DNA from: Bigelowiella natans CCMP2755
Lineage: Eukaryota; Cercozoa; Chlorarachniophyceae
Assembly (NCBI GenBank): GCA_000320545.1
Contig: ADNK01003464.1
Location: 52,501-99,502, forward strand
Direction of reading: 5' to 3'
Length of the DNA stretch: 47,002 nucleotides
Shown piece after piece: positions 23,903 to 36,074 of the stretch. A program made the translations under genes and the position numbers. Below the pieces are notes generated by a model that saw nothing but the letters and a program-made list of their open reading frames with translations, was not told the DNA's origin and did not search any database. Numbering within the stretch: position 1 is the stretch's first letter; each line of letters begins with the position of its first letter.

Positions 23903-24629
23903 TTACACGCTGTCCTCGCATTTTTGGATAAGCAGCGACAGAACCTTGAATGCATCTCTCATGTCGGAAAGAAGAACATATTCGTTATCCGCATGATACG
24001 TCTTTGACAGTCCAAATCCCGTAATTTGCAGATCAAAGCCTACGATTAATAAGTTACATAAATATTCACACAATTCTTCAATTGCATATTCGAATTGAGC
24101 ACTCTTTGCGCAAAACATTGGCTTATTTGCTGCTGTTTAATCACAAAAATCATGAGAGGCTTCTCGCATTTATAAAACCTCTGCAATGACTTCACTGTTA
24201 CCTCCCCTCCCCTCCCCTCTTGATTCTCTGCCCTTACAATCTACTACCTTCTTTCTGCATTTCTCTGACAAGCGGCAAGCTTCCCGTGATAGAGTAGGGT
24301 GCAGCCTGACAATAATAATAATAGGCGGTGGTGATGGTAACAACCCAGAGCAATAGCATTATTAGTGCGACAATAACAATAGGTGGTGGTGGTGGTTATA
24401 ACCCAAAGCAAGAGCATTATTAGCACGATGATGCATCAACGAGCACACAATTTAGCATTGCTTACATACGACTAATGTATTATTCAATGCATGCATCTTT
24501 CCTTAACTAGATTTCCATAATAAGTGAGAGAACACCACCTTGCCCTTGACAGCAGCAGTTGCGTCGCAAAGAGCCTGTTGTGTGTAATTGAGGAGTGGGA
24601 CTAGGTGTAGTGGTAGTCTTAGGTGTGCG

Positions 24630-24678
<49 letters not shown>

Positions 24679-25316
24679 CCATCCCTTTCATTCGCGGTTA
24701 TGCGTTACAGTCTAGGAGCTCGTTTGTGGTTCTCCTCCTCCTCCTCCTCCTCCTCCTCCTCCTCCTCCTCATCATCATCATCATCATCAATAAATCCACC
24801 TCACCTTAAATCCCACAGAGCTTAAGTCGCAGGCAATGCCTTCCATGTGTCTTTTTGACAGCACAACAAGCAGTATGAGATATATTGCTTACAGCAAGAA
24901 CAACAGGATGAAGGATATCACAAATAAAAGAACTACCGGCAATCCTTGAGAGAAGCTCCCCACTCCAACTCGATAACCCCTGAAAGGAGAACAAGAAGGG
25001 GAGATGATGGGTTGTACAATACGTGCATTAACGACGATGGCAACGAGACACGATGATGATGCTAACGATAATCACCACCATCATCATCAGTCAGAAAGAG
25101 AACTCATTTCTGTTATGACTTATGACAGCTAATGAAGTGTATGATCCTGGTAGCATGTTTGGGCCGTCGTTGGTTGATTTCTTCATTCTTCATTGACATC
25201 CAACATCACTACCTCGTTTAATATCTACGTCGTCTCCCTCCAGCACGTACTTGCTGCGAATTGGCAGAATAATACACATATTCAACAAGAACTTGTTAAT
25301 ATTATTACACAGATCA

Positions 25317-25355
<39 letters not shown>

Positions 25356-26707
25356 TCAGCATACATCTCCACTTGATGATCTCTCTCTCTCTCTCTCTTT
25401 CTCCCTCATGAACGACCTCATTGGTCCCCTCGTAGGCAATTTCTCTATGTTGTCGTTCAAGTCTTTCACCCAGCTCTCCATCTGCCAGTAGTACATTGTT
25501 GGGTATTATTTTCCACACACAACCAAGTAAGAGTAAGAAGGCATGACGGTATCAGCAAGGAGACGACTTAAGCAGCAGCAGCACACATCGGGTGGCCAAA
25601 AGGAGAGGCAGAATACCCCCCCCCTTTTACACCCCCATTGGAGTAATATCCCCCCCCCTCTTCTCCTCCCCCCCCCCTCCTGCTAGTATATAGTAGTAAC
25701 TTACTACGCATCGATGTACTGCTGTAACAGTCGGTCTCTAATAGCACCTTGTCGTACAACTCCTTGATGTCATAGAAAGGGGTCAAACGTACGTCTCCTG
25801 CCATCGTACGTGTCATCGTGGGATAACGAGAAGTAAGTAGGGTAAAGCAGTAGAAGGGGGGGGAAGAGGACGGGTGGATGAAAGAGAAAACGAGGAGTTG
25901 AAACAGGAAGGAAGAACATAGATGATACACCTCCAAATCCCCCCCCCTCCCTCCCAAAAAAACATGAAATCTTGAACATTACTCCCACCGAAGAACGTCG
26001 GATAATCTCCTCTCTTCGTCTCTCACAATTAACACAACATCCGTAGATGGAAAGCATTGCTTGGCTGTTCCAAACGTGATGATAAACGACAGACATTCAT
26101 TCTCCGGAGAAAATGCCCACCGCTCAGTGAGAAGCAATTATCAACCTACCGGAAATGACACACTGCCGTGGGATTTGATTGAGCGACCCTTTCGCACACT
26201 CCATTTGGGTGGGCTTCATCGTGCTGTTGTTTGAGTTGTTTTGCAGTAATACACAAAACATAATAAATCAGCAGACGACAAGGAACAGGATTGCCAGCAA
26301 TATGCCACACAAAGATCATAAGAACAACAACAACAACAACAACAACTACTACTACTACGTTTCTTGCAGCCTACCCACCTACCTACCTTGGGCACATGAA
26401 CTTATACTTCTTCTCGAGCTCATGGGCGGGGAATGCTTTGTAGAACTTATCCTGGAGGACTTTCAAGTACAACGGCAAAGGAAATGCTTACACAAAATGT
26501 AGATGAGTATACATTATATATACATGCCAGTGACGATGGTGGTGAGAATGATACAGACGTTGTTCATCGCCGCACAACCCACCATATGGCTGCTAATAAG
26601 TACATAGTAGGTAGATAATGAATCCATGAATGAGGCACCTACCTTTGAGTGCTTCCATGCCAAGCTCTAATGCATTGATGCCCTGGAGTGAGTATTATGT
26701 TACGAAT

Positions 26708-26753
<46 letters not shown>

Positions 26754-28878
26754 ATCGCTCAAACACATGTCATGGTTTCATGGAACTGTTCTGACTCATT
26801 TACAGATACATTTGACGACGTGTGGAGATATAAGGGCGCAGCGTAGTAGTAGTAGTAGTAGTAGCCTTTTCTTGCTTTCCTACAGGATACTACTACTACT
26901 ACTACTATTACTACTACTACTTCTACTACTACTACTACTACCACCAGTACCACTACAACAAGCTTTAAAAAAGAAACCCCCCTCCTCCTCCTCCTCCTCC
27001 TACCTTGTGGGGTAGCCCAGAATGGAAGATTCTTCCAGTGAATTTAAGGTGCCATCGAATGCTACCAGCGGTACCTACCACCAGTAGTAGTAGTAGTAGC
27101 AGCAGCAAAAGCAAAAGCAGCAGTATCATCAAAAACTCATTCTTCTCCTATAAAATAGCTTTGAGCAGGGTGATGATTATGTTCATGATCATGATCATTA
27201 TTATTATTATTATCATCATCATCAATGTCGATGTCATTGTTAGAATACCGCAGCAAGGCTGGGAATCTGCACTATCCACCTGATATATCAAAATAATAAT
27301 AATAAACATCTTCATCTTCATCATCATCATCATCATGTAGCAGTGGTAGAGTGGGAGGGGGAGGAGGAGCATGAATAAGGCGCAAAAATCGTCTTTCTTG
27401 CATGTTTACCAATTTTCACAATGAATATTCAGAAGATGGTTTTTGAAAAAGAATGGACAACACACTACGGCATTTGTCAAGATTTCGTCGGAATTGGTGG
27501 ATATGCTACCCACCCAAAACACAGGCCCGTTGTGAAGCTCTTTGATCTTGCCATGTTTGACCACCATATCCACACCCACACCCTGAATCATACCAAAGGA
27601 TGATGCATCCATGGCGATAGCTACGTTTAGATTCCATTGGATCAAAAGTGAGAGATTTAAAGGAAGCAGTAAATGAGCTAGCAAAAGAGGTAGTGCGTAT
27701 TGAAATTAGCAGCTAAGTCCTTATTCTGCAAGATGACCCTTTTCATTGTTGCTGTTATTAGGATTGTACGCTAGTGGGTGATGCTAGATAACTTCCTATG
27801 AATTGCTGTCTTACCGGTCCCCCCCCCTCTTCTGACGCAATGAACAGTGCAACAACAGTGCGTTTGAGCTTTGGCTTATTCTTTGCCAGTGAGGCCATAA
27901 GCATTGTCACCTAATTAATTCGCATAAGCAGCATGAGCACCATAAGGAAAAAAGACGCTGGATGATGTGTTATATATAAAGCAGCACCATGGCTACATGG
28001 CCGAGGCAATCCGTCGTCCCTCGTCCGTAGAGTTTGTCTCCCTTAATTGTCAGCTTGAAAGGATCAACCTCCCATCTAAATAATAGGATAAACAACGAAG
28101 AAGAGAAAGATTATGGCGATGCTAGTGATACTATTGATGGCCGCTTCATTATTCGAACCATTGGCGTAATATAGTGAGAGTAAGTTACTTCTCTGGATTT
28201 GCTGGGACAACGTCGAGATGGCAGCCTATGATTCCAATTGTCTCCTTACTATCGGACCCTGGTGGTGATGGATGGATGGAGGAGGATACGATTTAGGTTG
28301 TCACGACATCTACTTGGTCGTATCCACGTCATCCTACATTGTATAAATTTTGCTGAGGTATATTACCTTGGTAAGTAATCTTGACGTTTGGTCGCCCCTT
28401 CTCATACTCAAGCTTCTCGAATTTCAGTGGGCCGCCCTGTGGACAACAACAGTATGGAGGATGAAACCTTACTCATTTTCGTACTACCTTCTTCCATAAA
28501 TAAAGTTTGATGGATGAATTGGTAAGAAATTATTTGAAGTTGACCGTACCTCTCCGATATATGGTTTCAGGTATTCTTCAACATGCGCCGCACTCTTACA
28601 TTCCTGTAATTACGAATCATAAAAAAATAGGAGCGGGCTCCATTCTGGATGAAACCATTCACAGCCCGCCTTCTCTTTTCATACCTGTGGGATCAAACCC
28701 TGCCCTGGGTCGTTCTGGAGATACTTTGATTCGCTGATAAGCTTCTCTGAGATGGCGAGTAAAGAAAGGACATCAGGGCGCTTGATGGTGCAACTATCTA
28801 GGAATATGAACCTAGCAGGGCGACGAAAGCATTGTCGTCGAAGGTGACATCTTTAAATTCTTGTTCGATCTTGCTCAT
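23903..28878 (-). CDS. plant-type N-acetylornithine deacetylase (peptidase M20 family)
   Basis: Twenty-one exons join to 1392 nt (463 aa): 28878-28812, 28797-28685, 28603-28550, 28436-28367, 28258-28189, 28075-27988, 27910-27815, 27582-27514, 27279-27249, 27074-27004, 26682-26643, 26459-26387, 26223-26150, 25797-25748, 25481-25417, 25253-25213, 24979-24937, 24850-24805, 24574-24539, 24305-24248, 24039-23903. The whole protein tracks the plant family. Landmarks are GCHLDVVPANP (metal His), GRGTTDCLGHVAM (bridging Asp), FIASEE (catalytic Glu), GVGVDMVVK, FHSGLPHKGINALELGME, STMKPTQ, NQIPRQCVISGDVRLTPF, YSITGSLPLVREMQ and TYHADNEYVLLSDM. It removes the acetyl group from N-acetylornithine to give ornithine for arginine and polyamine synthesis. 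No clear targeting peptide is seen. The first two exons are separated by only 14 nt (28811-28798), which is either a frameshift or an abnormal intron. Alternative first exons upstream cannot be excluded. Confidence 0.93.
24632..24793. repeat. (GA)n, (TCC)n and (TCA)n microsatellites in an intron
   Basis: A GA tract (about 24632-24676) is followed by TCC and TCA tracts (about 24736-24790). All lie in one intron of the deacetylase gene. Confidence 0.9.
25320..25351. repeat. (CA)n microsatellite in an intron
   Basis: About fifteen CA units lie in the intron between deacetylase exons 25481-25417 and 25253-25213. A CT tract at 25381-25399 is close by. Confidence 0.9.
26709..26941. repeat. (GA)n and (AGT)n/(ACT)n microsatellites in an intron
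   Basis: A GA tract (26709-26748), an AGT tract (about 26843-26863) and an ACT tract (about 26889-26941) share the intron between exons 27074-27004 and 26682-26643. The AGT and ACT tracts are inverted relative to each other and could pair in the transcript. Confidence 0.85.
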
Positions 28879-29401
28879 GGTCAAATTTTGGTTCGTTGGT
28901 TTCACTCCGGGGCGAGAGAAAGTGGGTGGGGGGCGGATGAGATAGATTTGCTTCTCCGAGTACGAGTAGTGTGCTTCTCCGACGCAGTCTACACGAATTA
29001 TGCATTTTTAGATGTGAGACAACTTTATTACTTGTCGCATGCGATAAATCGAGGACTTATATGTAGCCAACCTACTCAAAAAAAAAAAGAATACAAATGA
29101 TTTATTGTATATTAAGAGGAACAAAATACATGGGATTTTGATCTAGGCGACACATCGGTTTCTGATATTTCGGTTATTAATCGCATAGCCAACCCTTGCA
29201 CATTTCGTTTAGGAAAAGAGAGCTGAGGGTGTGTGAGGTGCGGTGCGTATCTGCTTACTCGAAGTAGTTCTGAAGTTGTCCAGCCTCCTTCTGGGCAGCT
29301 TAAAATTCACTTGGGCGTTTTGATTGTGGGAAGGGCGAAATTTTGGGGTTGATTAGTGCGAAGAGACGTCGTTGATTGAGCACCGACTAATTGGTGGAAA
29401 C
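28879..29401. promoter_or_regulatory. head-to-head intergenic region (523 bp)
   Basis: The spacer separates the divergent starts of the deacetylase (-) and the SHIPPO-repeat gene (+). The plus open frame 28861-29100 is not supported by any motif. No clear core promoter element is seen. Confidence 0.4.
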
Positions 29402-30676
29402 ATGGAGAGTCCAAAATCTGCTAAGACGGTGTCTAGCTCCTCTCGGAGTAGAGTATTTGTGCCCACTGCATTGGCACCGAAGCCCTCAAAGTTGATTCGA
29501 AGCGAGGCTACGAAGGTGGTCGCTGATCTTGGCGGCCGTGATTATAGAGATAGCTCTTTTCGAAAAGACAGGTCGATGAAAGGAACAAAAGAAAGCGCGT
29601 TCTTGAAAACTGGGAATTTCCTTGAGATCGAAATTTCGAGGAAGAGCTCGGACATTGGTAGCAGTACGGGCGACTTAATTTCAACAAGTAGTGGCGATGT
29701 CAATCAAGCTCCAAGACCCCGTCAGGTGCCCCGACTTCGGTTGATGACAAAAGCGAAACAACTGTTTACGCAAAAGGACATAATCACAAACACATCTTCC
29801 AACTATGGTCTAGTGCAAAGTTTAAAGAAGATCCATCTGAACGCCGGCAAGAGCAATAAGCTAAGTGCAAAGTACGGTTTGGTGGAGCATCGGCCAAAGG
29901 TCTGGAACCAAGAGGAGAGGTACATCAAAAAGAGAGGATTTAGACCTTTTGCTCCCGTTAAAGGCCCCCGACCAGGTTTGATAGATTGTGATTCGAGCCC
30001 CTATGGTAAGCCCAAGAGTTGTCCTGCGTTTGGTTCGTCCAACCGAAGGCAATTTCGGTTCGTGCCCATTGACATGGCTGAACCCGAGAAGTTTAATCCG
30101 GGGCCTGGAAAGTATGTAAACGAGCCGGAAAAACCGGCATCCACAGCTATGATGCAGTTCCCCAATGCGATACGATTTTCAAAGGTTCGTCATAACGCAC
30201 CTGGCGTTGGGGCGTACAATCTTTGCAGAGATAAGAACTGGAGCAAGCTCGTTTCTTCACCATTTCGGAATAAGATGCAACGACTCCGCAGTGCAACCTC
30301 GACGTCTAGTCCAGGTCCGGGCATGTATTCTCCAAAGAGTGGTAGGTCGCAAAGCGCCATTATGTTTCGCCGCTCGCCTCTCCCAGGCTTCCGCGCTTCA
30401 AAAGCTCGGTTCACCTATAAAGCTCCCACACCGAACACAGCGCGCAGAGGACCGGGATTATACTTTGATGGAATGAAACTCTCACAGTGGAAGAACTCGC
30501 ATAATGTAGCAATGTCGAGAGACAAAAAGGTTCAACACATATGGAAGACAACTGATTGTGCAGAAATGCTCGTTCCATCCCAGGGTGCAGTGAAGCCACA
30601 ACTTCTTTCATCGACCAAAACACCTAAAACAGCTTTACGAAACACGTCTGTAAAGAGCCTAAGGAGGAAGACATAG
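29402..30676 (+). CDS. PG-rich repeat (SHIPPO/STPG-like) flagellar protein
   Basis: A single exon encodes 424 aa; the start is the first ATG (ACATGGAGAG) in a frame that opens upstream without another ATG. The second half carries repeats of the sperm-tail PG-rich type: EKFNPGPGKYVNE, NAPGVGAYNLC, SSPGPGMYSPKSG and RRGPGLYFDG. They are spaced about 35-50 residues apart in a basic, Ser-rich chain. Proteins of this family are microtubule-associated or microtubule inner proteins of flagella and cilia. This implies a flagellated stage (inference from family). The N-terminal ~200 residues are unrecognised and highly basic. The gene lacks introns, like the nucleoside hydrolase and unlike the intron-dense deacetylase beside it. 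Confidence 0.85.
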   Translation: MESPKSAKTVSSSSRSRVFVPTALAPKPSKLIRSEATKVVADLGGRDYRDSSFRKDRSMKGTKESAFLKTGNFLEIEISRKSSDIGSSTGDLISTSSGDVNQAPRPRQVPRLRLMTKAKQLFTQKDIITNTSSNYGLVQSLKKIHLNAGKSNKLSAKYGLVEHRPKVWNQEERYIKKRGFRPFAPVKGPRPGLIDCDSSPYGKPKSCPAFGSSNRRQFRFVPIDMAEPEKFNPGPGKYVNEPEKPASTAMMQFPNAIRFSKVRHNAPGVGAYNLCRDKNWSKLVSSPFRNKMQRLRSATSTSSPGPGMYSPKSGRSQSAIMFRRSPLPGFRASKARFTYKAPTPNTARRGPGLYFDGMKLSQWKNSHNVAMSRDKKVQHIWKTTDCAEMLVPSQGAVKPQLLSSTKTPKTALRNTSVKSLRRKT

Positions 30677-31689
30677 GACCTAGTAGAATGAGTCCTGAAA
30701 AATGATATAAGCAACTGTTTAGATATTTGCCCAACTCTAAGAATGATATTATCGGGGATCACAATTGACAATTGACTGCGCATGGCATCCAAATTGGGGC
30801 ACGTGCTATGCAATTATTTAATGACTTTACTCATGTAGGAACGGCAATCATAAATTCTTCAAACAAAATTTTCATCTCATGAACTTAAAGAGCGCGCCTT
30901 CTCCCCCCTCCCTATCTCTCTTACATGTTTTTTGAGCCACTGCTGACAGACAAACAATTTCTAGATTTGCATGAGCTGGTGCGCTATTGACTTTGCTTAG
31001 CTTGTCAGATTCTCCCCTGCAAATGAGGCTGCAATAGTTTTAGAGCTGCATTCTGTCGTCTAGTCCTAGAGTCGTGTGCATGCGCTGAACACGCTAGCAC
31101 ACTCCACTATTCTACTCTCATGTGCACCATGACGCAGTCTCGTAGACATTGCCACATCATCATGACATCGCATGTACATGCCTTTGCCAGCTCTAGAGCT
31201 AGCTAGCTAGCTAGGCTAGTAGGTGCAAAGTTTGACATCATCAAATGGCGCGCAGCAATGCTAGCATGCAGCTGTGCACTTTGTCTCCAGTCTAAATGTG
31301 CCCACCCAGACACCCCTAGATCCCATTTAGTCCACCTATTTGCATGTACCTAGACACGCAGTGTGCGCACGTCGTTCACAGTGTGCACATCGTTCTCTCT
31401 AGGTCTGTCCAAAGTTGGCCGACATACATCTAAAACTTAGAACACGTATCCTGCAGGCTGTGCAGCACACAAAGAACGGGAATGCTTATTTGCACTGTTA
31501 ATACGTACTAGCGTAACAAAGTCGCATGCATTTCTACATTTAGGTCACTTGTGCCTGTGCATTTTGTTTGACATAGCAGGCAAGGTTATAAACACGCATT
31601 CAAGCTCAAAGTAATAAGTGCCCTCAAGCGAGATTACAAGCACGCATTCAAGCTCAATGTAACAAGTATCCTTAGTTGAATAATCAAAA
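30677..31689. other. tail-to-tail spacer with CTAG-rich block
   Basis: The spacer lies between the 3' ends of the SHIPPO-repeat gene (+) and the membrane protein gene (-). From about 30960 to 31560 it is rich in ctagc and gcatgc words, including a CTAG run at 31198-31216. Near 31582-31667 a short direct repeat occurs twice, with variants of gcattcaagctcaa. No gene is seen. Confidence 0.7.
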
Positions 31690-33167
31690 CTACTGCCTCG
31701 AAATATAGAGCAAAAAGTAACCATTAGCTATGGTTCCAATCCACATCCCAAAGTCAATATCAGCATGATAATCTCGTCTTTCGGATTGCCATTGCTCTGA
31801 GTACCTAATATCTTTTTCTAGCTGATACATACCGTAGACCAAAAAACTTACCGCAACAACCGGAGCCAAGATGGCAAATATTATAGTCAACTTGTTCAAT
31901 CTTTTAATGATCTCCAAAGATCTCTGCATTCTTTGACTTTTAACTTTTGAAATGCGCGAGGGAGCAAATTCAGTGCGCGTTGTTGACAACTTTTGTAGAC
32001 TTTTTCTCTCAGGAACAGCTGTGTTTTTGTCCGCATTTTTAAGCCGCACGGTAAATGTAGAGGCAGAGTTTGCATCTTGCGATGAGATTTCCACCATATT
32101 TTTAGGAACTTCTGTAATTTTTTGGCTATCTTCATCTTGAAATGTTCCATTCAACATTGGATGTTTCGAGTTGGTTTGACCCTGCGATGGTGAATTGACG
32201 CTTAGTTTTGTCCCAACCCCGTAATATGTGGAGGACTTAACAGATGACACAGTCGTAGATTTTGGTATAGTTGATGCAATGAAGCCCTTGAGCCTTCGTA
32301 ACGAATATGTATATAATGAACCGGCGACGGCAATTGTCAAACCTATGGCAAGATGCTTAATCGCATTGAAGCGAAAGTCGTCCGTAACTTGTAACCCAAT
32401 TATTGATATAGACATTATAACCCAGGTAATAATGATACCTATTAAAATTTGTGCGGAGAGATGAGAACGAGTTCCTTGTGAAATATAATTAATATAAAAA
32501 GAACTACCGATTTGAACTATGATAGAAGAATACTTGGGCTTTCTCATCGTTACATTTGCAGCAGAATAGGATGCATTAGATACTATCAGCGTTAGGTACT
32601 GAAAACATAATGTGGCATTCTCAATTTACACAGAAAAATACATACACTTATGCTTCAAGTACCAATAGTAAAGACAAGAGAATGGTCTATGAATAAAATA
32701 GAAAACATAATTAGTGACTTGCTCAACTCGTACACTATTTCAGGTAGATAACGTACTATTCCGAGTGAGTTAAGAGCGTGATAAGCTCGCCAACCGTAGG
32801 TAAATGGATCATGAGCCCCAAAGTAAAATGTTCCCCATATAAACGCGTCAAAAGTTGCCGTCCTTAATGCATAATTAGGACAGTATTTCGTATGATTAAC
32901 ATCGAAATATCGAAATGCTTTTGAGAGTTTGAGAGAAATTAGTAAAGTTTTACACAAGGTGTTTTTCTTGTATGTTTTAATTGATACAATCATAGGATGG
33001 GAGCTTGTGTCTTGAAATAAACACAGTCCATGTACGAACCTTTTGATCAATTTCATGTTGAGGTTCCCTCCAACGTTTGTCGATAGGGACCAAAATATTT
33101 GCACGAGGCACATGCCAAATTTGAGGGCATCGCTCACAACCCAGCGAAGATCGTACTCCATTTCCAT
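31690..33167 (-). CDS. multi-pass membrane protein, family not recognised
   Basis: Two exons, 33167-32676 and 32598-31690, join in phase 0 (1401 nt, 466 aa); the splice CTT/gtcttt is inferred from frame. I see about six to seven hydrophobic stretches. They include SKSLIMFSILFIDHSL running into YLTLIVSNASYS, ILIGIIITWVIMSISIIGL, HLAIGLTIAVAGSLYTY, LTIIFAILAPVVAVSFLVYG and MWIGTIANGYFLLY. Between the third-last and second-last lies a ~120-residue hydrophilic, Ser/Lys-rich loop. The N-terminus is EMEYDLRWVVSDALKFGM. The layout is compatible with a seven-helix receptor-like or TOM1/THH1-like protein, but no diagnostic motif is present, so no function is assigned. The start ATG at 33167 is the first in the open frame. 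Confidence 0.6.
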
Positions 33168-34312
33168 TTTGTTGGCTGGGTTTGAGGCACGGGTGAAGCA
33201 CGGTTGTGAGGCCGCAGTGCAATACTCACAGACACGTAACCCTAGTTTTTGTTCCCGATGCGGATATGCGGAATTTCATTCAAACTTCTATATTTCTACG
33301 ATAAATCTACCGAAGCTTAAAAAGAAGTTGGTTTTCAAATTACGACAACAAAAATCTATTGTCGTAAATGACTGATGTCTGTCTTTCGGAGGCGATTCTT
33401 GGGAATTTAAGGCTTCCTTTTCAGCAGTTGACGCACAAAGCACTCCAACGTGGTTTCCTTGCAATTTCAGTGGAAATGAAGGCCATTTCTGTTGGTTCTG
33501 TTGCCATTTCTCTGCTGGGAATGACCTCAATGATGCGTGTGTGTGTTGTGAGAGTTTGTTGATGAATGATTGCCAGCTAGCCAGGTTGCATGGTGGTGGC
33601 ATGCTAGCATGGGGGGAGCTAGGTGACAAGCAAGCAGTTTTTGAAAAATTGCAAAATTGGTGACGCTCCAAAAAATGAAAATCACCTGCCTAGCTAGCTA
33701 GCTGCACTGAAGTGGCACGTGCACAAGGACCACAACCAGCACAAGCTAGCAAGGACGGCGTCGGACAACACCAGAACGTCACGATGGTGCTGTCACGTTT
33801 CCTCTTTTCGTTTCAATTTCCATGGAGTGAAAGTTCGTTTCGTGCCACGATCACTGCCAGACTGGATCACCTCCTTTTGCATCTCATCGTGTGAGTTGAT
33901 TGCTAGATCCATTTCAATGTGGTGTTTGTTCGTGCACAACTTGCTCACAACTGTGCCAATGATTGCACCATGCGATGTGCCATTCACTTCCTGCGTTTCA
34001 TGCGTGCACGTTTCTTCTGGAATGTGAACAGCCATTTCGCAACAAAATGACGAAATTGGTGTCAAACCATGAGGCATGAAAGTGATTCGGACCATTGTCG
34101 AATTTTGAGATCTGCAACATGTGCACAGGTGCACCAAGAACAAATCTTGCTTGTTCAATTGCAAAATGGTCAAAGACTCATGATGTGAATGGATGAAAAT
34201 GAGTCTGTTCTCATCAATCATGTTTGTGAACATTCTAGCATTTGCAAAGGTGTGTCATTGCAGTGCCTTCTTGCACTTGCATCTTCACAATCGTTGCATA
34301 TTTGTTGATGGG
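33168..34312. other. spacer with repeat-like DNA
   Basis: The spacer lies between two minus-strand genes. About 33570-33760 contains gccagctagcc, gcatgctagcatg and cctagctagctagctg words. About 33760-34300 shares the tgcac/gtgcac vocabulary of the 8.9-10.6 kb spacer. A minus-strand open frame of 146 codons (33793-34233) has no recognisable domain. I read the block as a decayed repeat. Confidence 0.4.
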
Positions 34313-34849
34313 TCATTGGCCATCTATCTCCACACGTTTGCTTAGAACGTCATGGTTGTCATCCTCAGGAATCTGTGTTAAAGTTAAAAAGCATTCGCGA
34401 ATCTGTTTGTAGAAGGCTAGGAATAGTTGACAATTCTAAATTACCTTCTGTGCTGATGTTGATGCTTTCTGCTCATAGTCAACCTTTTCAAAATCCCATC
34501 GCCAATCTGTACCTGGTTGAACCATAGCTTGATAAATCTCCTCTTCTCTACGAACTTAATATTTTGGATATCATTCAAAAGTGAATGGAGAGAATATGGA
34601 TGCACGAAAGACCTTCGGTAAGATTCTGAAGAAGAGCAAATGCAACTGCTCTGTCACCTGGATAAAAATATGAGGAGAAAAAGAAAAGTAGAAATAAGTT
34701 AAGAACCCAACATTAAGACTATTTATTTAGATTGTATCCCGAGATCTTTATTGCTACTATAACTATCCCACTCCCTCTTTAATGCTAAGTGAACATATGT
34801 TCGATGAAAATCCTTCCAGATTTTATACACACAAAAACACACACACACC

Positions 34850-34897
<48 letters not shown>

Positions 34898-34923
34898 TTA
34901 TAATATATGTATTATATATATAA

Positions 34924-34955
<32 letters not shown>

Positions 34956-36034
34956 AATGCACATATTCATCTCTATTTATGAATTTACAAGTATATCATA
35001 CTGATAAAGTCTTATGTAGTTGCACATGTTTCAACGACCCATCCTAAAGTTGCCCCATAAGTGCTGCTCCCCAAAGGCAGAACAGTTAGCATGTAGCATA
35101 AATTGTCCGGCGGTACGGTTCCAGTATCCCTTGCGATTTATTGGAGAATTAAAATGAATGTTTTTATCAATATGGATTTTCTGCGCTAACCTTTATGCAT
35201 ACGCATACGTGAAAATAATTAGAGAACAGAGATGCTACGACTTACGATACTGCGTTAGTATCAATGATGCTTAAAGTAGACTAATGCGTTGATTACATTA
35301 CAACATCACCATATTCTCCATTAACATAATTCTACAGGAGTATTAATCAAGGTTTTCGCCAGAGTTCTCCGCTTTAGCTATCTGTATTTACTCTTAAATA
35401 CCTTGATTTCATTTCGAAAGGTAAAGCCATTCGCATAATGATCAACACGCACCTACAGGAGAGAAAAACGCAACGAAGCATGAGGGATTACATATCAACG
35501 GTTTGTTGGATGTTTGTCTGGGATGTGTCTGCATTACCACGGGCTTTCTATGGTTTATAAAACCGCAAACAGTAAGATCGGTGCCTACATGGAGTTCACC
35601 GAACATTTCCCAAAAAACCTGTCCCGTAGTCAGATGGGTTGATTTCCCCTTAGAAAGCTTCAGACAAACCTACCCATTGTGGTGATCGTAGGTAGGTAAG
35701 AAAGATAGAAAAGGCAGCAGCTGGTTGCGTATACATTAGGAAATGATAATCCTTCCTAAGAACAATTCATGCAATCTCTGTATAGTACTGGAAGATCAGT
35801 AGGAGTGAAGTCGGGCTGGCTGATATGAATGGACTTTGTCGGCATCTTGAACCCTACAAAATCAATCCTATTAAGTCGAAATAGTTATCATATTCTTCAA
35901 ATCATCTCATCAATTAAGGGAAACGATCAATAGTTTGTGTCCGACCGTACAGTCACCTCTTTCTTATTTTTACACTAGTTTTTACCAGGAATAAGATAGC
36001 TTGACACTAACCCTGCTAGAGAAACTGATATGTA

Positions 36035-36074
<40 letters not shown>

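Noticed and set aside
27815-27840. Run of nine G in a deacetylase exon as a frameshift
   Set aside because: Choosing the acceptor at 27583 gives EEGGGP/GVGVDM in phase and matches the family, so no indel is needed.
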